From: Chelativorans salis
GTDB taxonomy: Bacteria; Pseudomonadota; Alphaproteobacteria; Rhizobiales; Rhizobiaceae
NCBI RefSeq assembly: GCF_025336525.1
Contig: NZ_JAOCZP010000011.1
Location: 1 to 64,000 of the forward strand
Direction of reading: 5' to 3'
DNA: 64,000 nt
In this document: positions 9,175 to 17,605 of the stretch, in pieces
Layout of the letters: every line of letters starts with the position of its first letter
Position numbering within the stretch: position 1 is the stretch's first letter
The notes under the pieces: model-generated
The model's input: only the letters and a program-made list of their open reading frames with translations
Database searches by the model: none
What the model was told of the DNA's origin: nothing
Made by a program: the position numbers and the translations under genes

Positions 9175-10017
9175 TCAGCCTTTCACCGCGCCGCTCATGA
9201 GGGCGCCGATGATGAAGCGTTGCAGGACCAGGAACACGACCACGGCCGGCACGATGGAGATGACGCTGGCGGCGGCGAGCGTCTGCGTCGAGGTCTGGCT
9301 GTAGGTGCCCTGGAAATTGAAAATGCCGACGGCGATCGGCAGAAGATTGGGTTTGCTGATGAGGATGAAGGGGATGATGAACTGCGACCAGCCGAGGATG
9401 GCGTTCAGCACGAAGGCCGATGTCAGTCCCGGCAGGCTCAGCGGCAGGACGACGCGCATGAAGGCACCGAAGCGCGTGCAGCCGTCAATCATCGCCGCCT
9501 CTTCCAGGCTGCGTGGAATGCCGTCGAGAAAGCCCTTCAGCATCCAGGTGAATAGGGGGGCTGCGATGGCGATGTAGAGCATCATCGCCCCGACATGACT
9601 GTCGGTGAGGCCAATGCGGTCCATGTAGCGGTAGAGTGGCACCATGATGACGAGCGGCGAGATCATCTGCACCGCGAGGAGCCCAATCATGGCGAGTTGC
9701 TTGTTGCGGAAGCGGAAGCGCGAGAGCGCGTAGGCCGCGGGTGCTGCGAAGAAGATGGCGCCAAAGGCGCCGCCCACGGCCAGCTTCAGCCCGTTCCACA
9801 GATAGGTGGGGAAGAGGGGGTTGTTGAGGGCGGCGACATAGTTCTCCAACGTCGGATTGTTGGGCCACAGATTGATGCTGCTGACATAGATCTCGGCGCT
9901 GGTGCGGATCGACAGCGAGACCAGCCAGAGGAGGGGTCCGGCGAAGAAGAGGCAGATGACGCCGAAGGCGACATAGGTGCCGACGTCGGCAAGGCGGGTG
10001 CGTCCGAGGGTGGTCAC
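9175..10017 (-). CDS. Sugar ABC transporter permease (MalG/CUT1 type)
   Basis: 280 aa with six predicted membrane helices. The ATPase-coupling EAA loop is EEAAMIDGCTRFGAFMRVVLP (about residues 177-197). It pairs with the upstream permease (only a 3-base gap) to form the membrane channel for the carbohydrate importer. The C-terminus FIIGALMSGAVKG is typical of MalG-like proteins. The start at ATG 10017 directly follows the partner's stop codon, suggesting translational coupling. Confidence 0.92.
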   Translation of the reverse strand: MTTLGRTRLADVGTYVAFGVICLFFAGPLLWLVSLSIRTSAEIYVSSINLWPNNPTLENYVAALNNPLFPTYLWNGLKLAVGGAFGAIFFAAPAAYALSRFRFRNKQLAMIGLLAVQMISPLVIMVPLYRYMDRIGLTDSHVGAMMLYIAIAAPLFTWMLKGFLDGIPRSLEEAAMIDGCTRFGAFMRVVLPLSLPGLTSAFVLNAILGWSQFIIPFILISKPNLLPIAVGIFNFQGTYSQTSTQTLAAASVISIVPAVVVFLVLQRFIIGALMSGAVKG

Positions 10018-10020
10018 CGG

Positions 10021-10953
10021 TCAGAGCTCCCTAGGCAGAAGGCGGACATAGATGAGGGTGAAGACGACGCTGATCGCCAGGAGAAGAACGGCCAACACCG
10101 CCCCGCTCGACAGGTCGAAATTGCGAAACACCGCATTGTAGGTGTAGAGCGCCAGCACCTCCGTCGCCCTGCCTGGCCCACCGCCAGTGAGCGGTAGGAT
10201 GAGGTCAAAGGTGTTGAGCGTGAAGATGCTGATCAGCACCGTGTTGATGAGCAGGATCGGCCGCAGTTGCGGCAGGGTGATGTACCAGAACTGTTTGAGC
10301 GGCGTGGCCCCATCCACCGAGGCGGCCTCGTAGAGGCTCGACGGGATGACGACGAGACCCGCATAGAGCAGGAGCATGCTAAAGGCAGTGCCACGCCAAA
10401 CATTGGCGATGACGGCCGACCACAGGGCAATATCCGGATCCGAAAGCCAGGCCACGGGAGAGATGCCGGCGCCACGCAGCATGGCGTTCAGGAAGCCGTA
10501 GCTCGCCTCGTTGAACATCAACTGCCAGACGATGCCGGCGGCCACGCCCGGCACGATCCAGGCCGACAGGATTATGATGCGGACCGCCGCAACGCCCGGC
10601 AGGCGTCGCTTGACGCCACGGTGAAGCACCATGGCGACAAGCAGGCCGAGCACGAGCTGGAGGATGACGCTGGCAACGACGAACAGGAGGGTAACCCAGA
10701 GGATGCCTGGTAGGTCCGGGTTGGTGGCCACCGACCTGTAGCTGTCGGCTGTATAGGCATATTGGGGGTTGAGCAGCGTCGCGTCGGTGAAGCTGTAGCG
10801 GATGACGTCGATCGCCGGATAGACGTAGGTCACGACCAGGAGCAAGGCGAGCGGTGCCAGCCAGACGAACGGTCGCTCTGCAAGCCGCCACCTTACCCCA
10901 GTATCACTAACCGCGGCGCGCGCGGCGGGCCTTGCAACAGCATCCTGACTCAT
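10021..10953 (-). CDS. Sugar ABC transporter permease (MalF/CUT1 type)
   Basis: 310 aa from ATG 10953, with GGAGG seven bases upstream; the frame stays open to 10980 but lacks a better site. After a short cytoplasmic lead (MSQDAVARPAARAAV) come six membrane helices. The EAA loop has YEAASVDGATPLKQFWYITLP, which docks on the ATPase. It forms a heterodimer with the 9175-10017 product. The gene lies 31 bases after the binding-protein gene, in the same operon. Confidence 0.92.
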   Translation of the reverse strand: MSQDAVARPAARAAVSDTGVRWRLAERPFVWLAPLALLLVVTYVYPAIDVIRYSFTDATLLNPQYAYTADSYRSVATNPDLPGILWVTLLFVVASVILQLVLGLLVAMVLHRGVKRRLPGVAAVRIIILSAWIVPGVAAGIVWQLMFNEASYGFLNAMLRGAGISPVAWLSDPDIALWSAVIANVWRGTAFSMLLLYAGLVVIPSSLYEAASVDGATPLKQFWYITLPQLRPILLINTVLISIFTLNTFDLILPLTGGGPGRATEVLALYTYNAVFRNFDLSSGAVLAVLLLAISVVFTLIYVRLLPREL

Positions 10954-10984
10954 GCGTGCGCCTCCGGGACCGACGTCCAAGCGG

Positions 10985-12289
10985 TTAGAGCTTGCCGTAG
11001 GCGTCCATCACCCGGTTCCAGGCGCCGTCAAGTGCCGCCTCGGGTTCCTTGGTCCCGGAAAGCACCTCGCCCATCATGATTTGGATCTGGTTGGAGATCT
11101 CCGGATAGATCGGCACGCCGGGACGGGCATGGCCGTTCACCAGATACTCCTTGAGCTTGCCGAAATAGGGATCCTGAAATTTCGGCAGCGACGCGAACAG
11201 GGACTCTCGCGTCGGCAGATCGCCGATGACCTCGTTGGCCGGCCCCATATAAACCTCGCGCATGACATTGGCGCACATCTCCACCTTCGCCGGATCGTCC
11301 GAGAAGGCCGCCACCGTCCAGCCGCCGGTGCCGGTGGAGCGCTCGTCCGCCGATGGGCCCGGCAGCTCCGACACGTCCCATTTGGCAAATTCTGCTTCCG
11401 GCATCGCCTCCATCAGCTGGAAATGCTGCCAATGGCCACCGAAGAACATGGCGGCGCTGCCGGCGATGGCGGCGGCATTGAAGTCGTTATAGTCCTTGAT
11501 CGTAGCCACGCGCTTAGGCGCGGCACCGCTGTCGACGAGGCCCTTGAAGTAGTTGATGGCCGTCAGCATCTTCTCGCGGTTTTCGCCTTCGCCGAAGATC
11601 GGCTTGCCGCTGTCGTCCACCAACGAGCCGCCCTGGGCCCAAAAGTTGGCGAGCCAGTCGAAGGTGGTGCCTTCCCAGCGGCCGCCGTTGAAGAGCACGC
11701 CCTCGATGCCCGATTCAGTCGCTTTGAGCGCCGCCGCCTGCAACTCCTCCCAGGTCTGAGGAGCCTCCGGGACGATCTCGGTGTTGCGGTAGAGTACGCG
11801 CAGGTCGGTGCCCCACCACCAAGCGTAGATACTGCCGTCCGGCCCAGTGACGCCTTCACGGATGAAGGGAAAGAGATCGTCAATCTCCTCCTGGCTGAAA
11901 TAGTCGTCCAGCGGCTTCAGTACGCCATTGTCTATGAAAAGCGCTAACTGGAAGGAATCGACGGTGACGCAATCGGGCGCGCGGCCCGCCCGCGCCTGTT
12001 CAAGCAGGCGGGCATGCTCGCCGCCGATATCCTGGCCGAAGAACTCGAACTGGATCTGCCAATCGGGATGGGCCTCAGCGAATTCCTGCCACACCTTCTC
12101 GAATGCTGCCTTCTGCTCCGGGCTGGGGCTGTTGGTCGACTGGTTGGGATTGGCCCGCATGGTCAGCACGTTCGGTGCATCGGGGCTTCCCACCCGGTCT
12201 GTCGTCACGAGCTCTTGCGCCCCCGCCGTGGCGACGAACCCGGCCAGGACGGTGCCGGCCAGCAAAGTGGACGGAAATAGCTTCTTCAT
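10985..12289 (-). CDS. Extracellular solute-binding protein of carbohydrate ABC transporter (family 1)
   Basis: 434 aa from ATG 12289, with GGAGGAG upstream. The upstream frame to 12424 is the leader region, not protein. Signal peptide MKKLFPSTLLAGTVLAGFVATAGA, with cleavage before QELVTT. The rest has the SBP_bac_1 fold, with the DCVTVDSFQLALFIDNGVL and YAWWWGTDLRVLYRN segments typical of sugar binders. It captures the substrate in the periplasm and delivers it to the permease pair. As first gene of the operon, it is next to the promoter and LacI-like operator at 12.4 kb. The substrate is likely an alpha-mannoside, judging only from the GH38 enzyme in the same operon. Confidence 0.9.
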   Translation of the reverse strand: MKKLFPSTLLAGTVLAGFVATAGAQELVTTDRVGSPDAPNVLTMRANPNQSTNSPSPEQKAAFEKVWQEFAEAHPDWQIQFEFFGQDIGGEHARLLEQARAGRAPDCVTVDSFQLALFIDNGVLKPLDDYFSQEEIDDLFPFIREGVTGPDGSIYAWWWGTDLRVLYRNTEIVPEAPQTWEELQAAALKATESGIEGVLFNGGRWEGTTFDWLANFWAQGGSLVDDSGKPIFGEGENREKMLTAINYFKGLVDSGAAPKRVATIKDYNDFNAAAIAGSAAMFFGGHWQHFQLMEAMPEAEFAKWDVSELPGPSADERSTGTGGWTVAAFSDDPAKVEMCANVMREVYMGPANEVIGDLPTRESLFASLPKFQDPYFGKLKEYLVNGHARPGVPIYPEISNQIQIMMGEVLSGTKEPEAALDGAWNRVMDAYGKL

Positions 12290-12396
12290 CAGACTCCTCC
12301 CTTGTTGACTCCTCCCCGACCGTCGGCCGGACCGAACCCGCTTTCCTACAGCTGCGGCATTCCTGTGGTGGCCGCACCCGAAGTGGTTCAGGGGTG

Positions 12397-12432
12397 AGTA
12401 TGCCACAGGCTTTTCGATCTGCAACGTTACAG
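12397..12432 (-). promoter_or_regulatory. Promoter with LacI-type operator for the mannoside operon
   Basis: On the minus strand TTGCAG (12419-12424) and CATACT (12397-12402) are spaced by 16 bases, about 110 bases before the binding-protein ATG. Overlapping the -35 is the 14-bp palindrome CTGCAACGTTACAG (12419-12432), with one mismatched pair and the central CG of LacI/PurR-family operators. Binding there would block RNA polymerase, so the regulator at 3874-4926 is the natural candidate. Promoter and operator are predicted by eye. Confidence 0.55.
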
Positions 12433-12773
12433 GTTACTTTTTTCGTCAATCGCGACAATGTCGATCATGAGGCGGCCGAATGCCGACCTCGGACAGAAGC
12501 CAGAGCCCCGTGGTAGGACAGCTGAGGATTTGCGCTTGACCTCAAACGCTCGATTACAGAAACCACAGATACCGACATTCGCTGGCGGTTCCTGTGTGTC
12601 GCCTCGCGCCACCCTGACCTATGCGGCGAAAGCAACCAAGGTCACGAGTCGACCCAAGACGGACATCGGTCAGCTTGGATGAGAACGTCGGGAATGCGAT
12701 GGCAGACTCTTGGTGGTGTCTTCACTTATGCGGGCTGGACCAATTGAACGTGCAATCTACCGACAACGATCTA
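12433..12773. other. Intergenic region between the mannoside operon and LysR gene
   Basis: About 340 bases with no credible gene. A TTGACG hexamer on the minus strand (about 12444-12449) could serve as an alternative -35, but no well-placed -10 follows. Short frames here lack ribosome binding sites. Confidence 0.4.
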
Positions 12774-13709
12774 TCATGTCTGGACGTAGACATCCGCCGC
12801 TACCGCCTCGATCTCGCTCCGGAGCCACTGATGCGGCTTGGCGCGAGCGTTGCGGGGATGCCAAAATAGGCAGATATCGAAACCCGGCACGTTTACCGGT
12901 ATCTCGAAGGTTCGCAGACCGACTTCCTCGGTGAGTTCTCTGGCGAGCCTGCGGCCCAGGTTGAGAATCCGATCGGTGCCGCGGAGGAAACGCGGCGCGC
13001 TCGCGTAATAGGGCGTCGTCATCGCTATCGTCCGGCGCATGCCAAGCCGCCGCAGGCCGGCATCGACATTTCCCGTCACGTAGCCTCGCCTCGACACGAG
13101 TATGTGGGCATAGCGCACATAGTCCTCGATTCTCACCGTGCGGGTCCCTCGCGTACCGACCAACGGATGGTCGGCGTCGACCACCGCGACGAAGGTCTCA
13201 TGCAACAGTACTGACCGCTCCAGCCCCGGAATAGGGCGCCAGGCCGGGCCGACAAGAAGGTCCAGCTTGCCACTGAACAGGGCCTGCTCGTCTTCATGCG
13301 GCGTGGCTGGAAGGAAGACGAGCCGGATCCTGGGAGCGGCCGCGCGCAGCCGCGCCTCGATCGCCGGGCCAAGCACCGCCAGGCTGTACTCGTCCATTCC
13401 GATGCTGACCGTCTGGCGCAGCGCGGCCGCGTCGAACTCGCCAACGGAATTCAAGCCGGTGACGATCTGGGCCAGAGCCAGTTGGACGTGCGGCCACAAT
13501 TCAACAGCGGTGCGCGTCGGCACCATCGCGTTTCCGGAACGCTCGAGCACGCGATCGTCAAGTGCGCGCCGCAAACGGTCGAGAGCATTGCTCGTGCTCG
13601 ACTGGGTGATCCCAAGGCGTTGCGCCGCGCGCGAGACGCTGCGCTCCTCCATGAGCATGTCGAAGACTTTTAGCAGGTTGAGGTCAAGTTCCTGTATCGG
13701 TACGGGCAT
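12774..13709 (-). CDS. LysR-family regulator, NodD-like class
   Basis: 311 aa. The winged helix-turn-helix is at residues 7-65 (LDLNLLKVFDMLMEERSVSR, then AAQRLGITQSSTSNALDRLR), the form seen in NodD/NahR/LinR-type activators. An effector-binding domain follows. It is divergent from the hydrolase/MBL gene pair, with 114 bases between the start codons containing an ATC-N7-GAT palindrome. LysR regulators usually activate the divergent operon when an aromatic or similar ligand binds and repress themselves. Ligand unknown. Confidence 0.88.
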   Translation of the reverse strand: MPVPIQELDLNLLKVFDMLMEERSVSRAAQRLGITQSSTSNALDRLRRALDDRVLERSGNAMVPTRTAVELWPHVQLALAQIVTGLNSVGEFDAAALRQTVSIGMDEYSLAVLGPAIEARLRAAAPRIRLVFLPATPHEDEQALFSGKLDLLVGPAWRPIPGLERSVLLHETFVAVVDADHPLVGTRGTRTVRIEDYVRYAHILVSRRGYVTGNVDAGLRRLGMRRTIAMTTPYYASAPRFLRGTDRILNLGRRLARELTEEVGLRTFEIPVNVPGFDICLFWHPRNARAKPHQWLRSEIEAVAADVYVQT

Positions 13710-13730
13710 TGCAACACCCCAATCGACTTC

Positions 13731-13743
13731 ATCAATAATTGAT
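13731..13743. promoter_or_regulatory. Candidate LysR box between divergent LysR and hydrolase genes
   Basis: ATCAATAATTGAT is a 13-bp inverted repeat (6-bp arms around one base), followed closely by ATCGCTCTGAT. NodD-class LysR proteins bind AT-rich palindromes with ATC...GAT ends. About 15 bases downstream lies a weak plus-strand promoter (TTCACA, 17 bases, TACTCT). Prediction by eye. Confidence 0.45.
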
Positions 13744-13823
13744 ATCGCTCTGATGCCAGTTCACAAATAACTTACGTATCCTTACTCTTTCCCACCGTGC
13801 TAGTCCACGCAAGGAGTAGAGAC

Positions 13824-14735
13824 ATGGAAAAGCTTGGCTTCGAGGTGGATGGCGAGACGGTTATCGGACACCTCGAACTGCCCGAGGGAGCCTCGGCAGC
13901 CGATCCGGTGCCGGCGCTCGTATTCACCGGTCCTTTCACCGGTACCAAGGAACAGGTGACTGGCACATATGCGCGGTTCCTGGCCAAGGAGGGCTTTGCC
14001 ACCCTGGCCTTCGACCATCGCAATTTCGGCGAGAGCGGCGGGCGCATCCGCCAGCACGAAGCACCATATAAGAAGCTAGACGACTTGGCGGCGGCGACCA
14101 GCTACCTTGCCGCGCGACCGGAGGTCGATGCGCAGCGCATCGGCGCCGTCGGCATCTGCCTCGGCGGTTCCTTCGCGCTTCATTTCGCCGCCTTCGATCC
14201 GCGTATCCGCGCGCTCGCCACGGTCGCTGCGGCCTATCTCGACGCCCGTCCGGCGTCTGAGGATGCGGCTGTCCGGAAGACGGAGTGGTTCAAGGACTAT
14301 GCCCGCGAGCTCGCCCTCTTCCATGAAGGGACGCCGACGCGCATTAAGGCCGTGACCAAAGTCGATGGCGAAGCTGCGGGCATGCCCGGCCAGGAACCCT
14401 TCGACTATTACGGCACCGACCGTGCGCACAGCCCGCATTGGAAGAACGAGATCACCCGGCTGTCGAGCTACAATCTGGCCCGTTTCGACGCCGTGCTCGG
14501 CGCCGACTATCTGGCCGCCACGCCAACGCTCGTCGTGCACGGCACGACCGATCTCTACTGCTCGCCGGAAGCGGCGGCGCGGATCTTCGAGCGCATCAAC
14601 GGAACCAAGCGTATCGAGTGGATCGAGACCACCAACCATATCGAGCTCTATGACAGCCAGCCGCATGTAAGCGCTGCAGTCGCACACGTTTCGAACTGGA
14701 TGAAAGAGCACCTTTACCAAGGAGCGGGCAAATGA
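13824..14735 (+). CDS. Alpha/beta hydrolase, dienelactone-hydrolase-like with Cys nucleophile
   Basis: 303 aa from ATG 13824, with AAGGAG seven bases upstream. The nucleophile elbow is GICLGG with Cys112, as in dienelactone hydrolase, rather than the usual Ser. A likely acid is in the HGTTDLYC segment and the His in TTNHIELYD. No signal peptide, so cytoplasmic. Related proteins (YcjY/DLH group) hydrolyse esters or lactones of unknown nature. The stop codon overlaps the start of the MBL-fold gene (ATGA), so the two are co-translated. Regulated by the divergent LysR (inferred). Confidence 0.8.
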   Translation: MEKLGFEVDGETVIGHLELPEGASAADPVPALVFTGPFTGTKEQVTGTYARFLAKEGFATLAFDHRNFGESGGRIRQHEAPYKKLDDLAAATSYLAARPEVDAQRIGAVGICLGGSFALHFAAFDPRIRALATVAAAYLDARPASEDAAVRKTEWFKDYARELALFHEGTPTRIKAVTKVDGEAAGMPGQEPFDYYGTDRAHSPHWKNEITRLSSYNLARFDAVLGADYLAATPTLVVHGTTDLYCSPEAAARIFERINGTKRIEWIETTNHIELYDSQPHVSAAVAHVSNWMKEHLYQGAGK

Positions 14736-15676
14736 AATTCCGATCCGACGACACTACCCTGTCACGCCGCGACTTGATCAGGGTATCCGGTGCCGGCGTG
14801 CTGGCCGGTACTGGCTTGGCACTGGCGGGTGCGGCCGCCTCGGCGCAGGAGCCTGCCGGGCTGGTCAAGGTTCACAGGCAGGGGGTGGAAACGCCGTTTC
14901 CCCTAAATGCGTATCTTGTGGAAGGTGAAGACGGGTTGGTGGTTGTCGACGCCATGCTGACTAACTCGGCCTCGCGGAACTTGCGCGCAAAGGCGGATGG
15001 CTTCGGCAAACCCCTTCGCGCGGTTCTTCTCACCCACCCCCATCCCGACCACTATGCCGGGCTCGGCAATCTGACGGAGGGGCTGGACATTCCAATCGTA
15101 TCGCTAGCCGAGGTCAACGATATCGCCCGTCGCGATGATGCCGACAAGGACGCCGTCATAAGTGGCATGTTCGGTGAGGAGTGGCCAACAAACCGCATCT
15201 TTCCGAACGACACCATCGGCGACGGCGAGACACTCGACTTCGGTCCCGGCCTGCGTTTCACGGTCATGGATATCGGGCCGGCTGAATCCTTCCATGACAG
15301 TATCTTCGTCCTGGAGGGACCGGCGCCGACCGCCTTCGTCGGCGATCTCGTCTACTCGTTCATGCATCCCTACATGGCCGACAATGCCAACCCCGACTGG
15401 AAGCGTGCGATTAGCCGGCTGCAATCGGAGCTGCCGGAGGATATGATCCTCCATGTGGGCCATGGCCTACCGGCCACGCCTGCCTTCCTGGCGTGGCAGG
15501 AGGCCTATCTCGATCGCTTCGAGGCGGCAATTCTTGGTGCCGACTGGGACAATCCGGACGCCGCGCGGGCGGCCGTGCTGGAGGACATGATGGCCTTCCT
15601 GCCAAGCGATGAGCTGCTGTTCTTCCTTGAGCAGTCGATATTGCCCAATGCGAAACGACTCGGCATGGCCGAATAG
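14732..15676 (+). CDS. Tat-exported metallo-beta-lactamase-fold hydrolase
   Basis: 314 aa. The N-terminus has a twin-arginine signal (SRRDLIR at residues 11-17, hydrophobic stretch, cleavage near ASA-QEP). The metal-binding motif H-x-H-x-D-H is at residues 102-107 (HPHPDH). Later ligands are probably in DIGPAESFHDS and the HVGHG segment near residue 245. Such enzymes act in the periplasm on esters, lactones, thioesters or antibiotics; the substrate here is unknown. The start overlaps the hydrolase stop by four bases. A periplasmic hydrolase followed by a cytoplasmic one suggests stepwise breakdown of one compound. Confidence 0.82.
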   Translation: MKFRSDDTTLSRRDLIRVSGAGVLAGTGLALAGAAASAQEPAGLVKVHRQGVETPFPLNAYLVEGEDGLVVVDAMLTNSASRNLRAKADGFGKPLRAVLLTHPHPDHYAGLGNLTEGLDIPIVSLAEVNDIARRDDADKDAVISGMFGEEWPTNRIFPNDTIGDGETLDFGPGLRFTVMDIGPAESFHDSIFVLEGPAPTAFVGDLVYSFMHPYMADNANPDWKRAISRLQSELPEDMILHVGHGLPATPAFLAWQEAYLDRFEAAILGADWDNPDAARAAVLEDMMAFLPSDELLFFLEQSILPNAKRLGMAE

Positions 15677-15838
15677 CGATTTCTGACAGCATCAAGGGGC
15701 GTCGCCGTTGTGGCGGCAAGGCCTTTGGCTCAAGCCCGATCACAGCGCGAAGCTCAGCTTCGGACGGGTCTCACGAATGGCAGCTCATTGGCACTGTGCG
15801 GTAGTTCCACACGTTCACCTAAACTTCCTCTCTCCACC

Positions 15839-17392
15839 GAGGCCGTGTGGAAACGTCATTTGTGACGTGGTCTGTGACGCGCAGAGGGTCTGAGGAGCTT
15901 AGCCCCTCATTGCCTCCATCAACATCGGCGCTCCGAGGATGGCAATCGCCCGTTTGAGGTTGTAGGCGAGGATGTGGAGGCTCATCTCGGTTCCGACATT
16001 TCGTAGCGGCCGGGTGAGGAAGTGACTTCGGCCCATCCAGCCCTTGATGGTTCCGAAGACATGCTCGACCGTCTGTCGCCGGGCCCGCATGGCCTCGGGC
16101 ATGCGGTCGAGTCTGGCCTGCATCCTGTCGAGAACGCCCTCATGCTCCCAGCGCCGGATGCGCCGAAGCTTCTCGGGCGTACAGCGGGGCTTGAGTTCGC
16201 AGGTCGAACAGGCGGTCAGGTGGCGATAGAAGATGACATCGCCTTGCCGGTCCGATCGGTACTTGCCTCTGGTCAGTTCCTGTCCCGCCGGACAAACATA
16301 CAGATCCCGGTCGGCATCAAAGACGAAGTCCTGCTTGCCGAAGAAGCCACGCTTTCGGCCACTCGAGGTGAGCGATTTCGGCACGATGGGCTTGATGCTC
16401 GCCGCCTCGCAGGCCAACACTTCCTCGCCCGAGAAGTAGCCGCGGTCGGCCAGCAGGATCAGTTCCTCCGCGCCGGTTGCCTCTTTCGCTTGCTGGCCCA
16501 TATTGGCGAGCTGGCTGCGGTCGTGGCCGACATTAATGACCTCGTGCGCCACGATCAGGTGATGCTTGGTATCGACCGCTGCCTGGAGGTTATAGCCGAC
16601 AAGGCCCGTGCCCTTGCCGTTGGTGGCCATGGCCCGGGCATCGGCATCGGTCAGCGACACCTGCCGGTCGGGGGCCGTCTCGACGGCTCGCTTCATCGCT
16701 CTCAGATCGCGCATCTGCTGGCGCAAGCGGTCGAGACGCTCCGTCAGGCGATCCCAGCGCATCTGCGCCACCTCGTCCTCCTGACGATCGGCTGTGTCGA
16801 GCATCGACAGATAGCGCTCGATGCTGGTTTCGATCTGTTCCACGCGACGCCGGATCGCGCCGGGCGTGAAGTTCTTGTCGCGCGTGTTCACCGCCTTGAA
16901 GCGGCTGCCGTCCACCGCAACCGTGCCGCCGGCCAAGAGGCCGACCCGCCGGCACAGCACGACGAACTGGCGGCACATGGCGCGGATCGCCTCACCGTTA
17001 TCACGCCGGAAATCGGCGATCGTCTTGAAGTCGGGCGCGAGCTTGCCCGTCAGCCACATTAGCTCGATGTTGCGGCCCGCCTCACGCTCCAGCCGCCGGC
17101 TCGACTGCACCTGGTTGAGATAGCCATGCAGGTAAAGCTTCAGCATCGTCGCGGGGCTGTAGCCTGGCCGCCCCGTTGCCGCCGCGCCGGCAAAGCCCAA
17201 TCCGCCTACATCCAGCTCGTCGATGAAGACATCAACGACGCGTACGGGGTTGTCTTCGGCAACGTAGTCATCGAGGCATTCCGGCAAGAAAAGCTGTTCC
17301 CGACGGTCCTTGCCCTCGATGAAACCTGCCATCCCGAATCCCCCGCTCAACTCGGAAAAGAATATCATGAGCGGGAGTTCTCACACAGCCTC
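15839..17392 (-). mobile_element. IS1182-family insertion sequence, apparently complete
   Basis: About 1.55 kb. Left end GAGGCCGTGTGGAAAC (from 15839) and right end, read on the minus strand, GAGGCTGTGTGAGAAC (17392-17377) are imperfect terminal inverted repeats. Both ends are flanked by CACC (15835-15838 and 17393-17396), a likely 4-bp target duplication. A single intact transposase gene fills the element. The ends were assigned by eye and could be off by a few bases. Confidence 0.75.
15899..17332 (-). CDS. IS1182-family DDE transposase
   Basis: 477 aa from ATG 17332 (MAGFIEGKDRREQ). The N-terminal helical domain (IELMWLTGKLAPDFKTIADF) is the DUF772-type region of this family. Catalytic residues are likely Asp in VAVDGSRFKAV, Asp in LLADRGYFS and Glu in VEHVFGTIKGWMG. 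The segment CPAGQ...CSTCELKPRC (zinc-ribbon-like cysteines) is typical. No frameshift or stop is visible, so the element may still move. Confidence 0.93.
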   Translation of the reverse strand: MAGFIEGKDRREQLFLPECLDDYVAEDNPVRVVDVFIDELDVGGLGFAGAAATGRPGYSPATMLKLYLHGYLNQVQSSRRLEREAGRNIELMWLTGKLAPDFKTIADFRRDNGEAIRAMCRQFVVLCRRVGLLAGGTVAVDGSRFKAVNTRDKNFTPGAIRRRVEQIETSIERYLSMLDTADRQEDEVAQMRWDRLTERLDRLRQQMRDLRAMKRAVETAPDRQVSLTDADARAMATNGKGTGLVGYNLQAAVDTKHHLIVAHEVINVGHDRSQLANMGQQAKEATGAEELILLADRGYFSGEEVLACEAASIKPIVPKSLTSSGRKRGFFGKQDFVFDADRDLYVCPAGQELTRGKYRSDRQGDVIFYRHLTACSTCELKPRCTPEKLRRIRRWEHEGVLDRMQARLDRMPEAMRARRQTVEHVFGTIKGWMGRSHFLTRPLRNVGTEMSLHILAYNLKRAIAILGAPMLMEAMRG

Positions 17393-17428
17393 CACCCTCT
17401 CGAGACTTCAGAGGAACGCGAAGATTCG
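17391..17428 (+). repeat. 38-bp direct repeat, left copy
   Basis: This segment, from TCCACCCTCTCGAG to GCGAAGATTCG, recurs unchanged at 19027-19064. Its first two bases are the IS1182 right end; the remainder is flanking DNA. The core CCTCT-CGAGACTTC-AGAGG can form a small hairpin. Together the copies bracket the hemopexin-repeat gene. Confidence 0.85.
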
Positions 17429-17557
17429 GCCCGACGGCGACATCTACCGAACGGCTGGCAATGTGACACAACCGCCCAAGTCCGGTCATTCCCGACTCGC
17501 GCCAGCCATGAGCAGATGGCAGTGCCAGCTTCTCGATCGGCCGCATCGGCATCCGGG

Positions 17558-17591
17558 AGCCGGCCGGGCCATGCTGCTGGCCCGGCCGGCT
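17558..17591 (-). terminator. Strong GC hairpin after the hemopexin-like gene
   Basis: AGCCGGCCGGGCC (17558-17570) and its exact complement (17579-17591) form a 13-bp stem with an 8-base loop, starting about 15 bases after the stop codon of the minus-strand gene. No T-run follows on that strand, so it may be a mRNA-stabilising or Rho-assisted end rather than a classic intrinsic terminator. Confidence 0.5.
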
Positions 17592-17605
17592 GCGGATAGA
17601 TGTGA

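Noticed and set aside
16022-17062. 346-codon plus-strand frame inside the IS element
   Set aside because: Opposite the intact IS1182 transposase; IS1182 elements carry one gene and this frame shows no recognisable protein.
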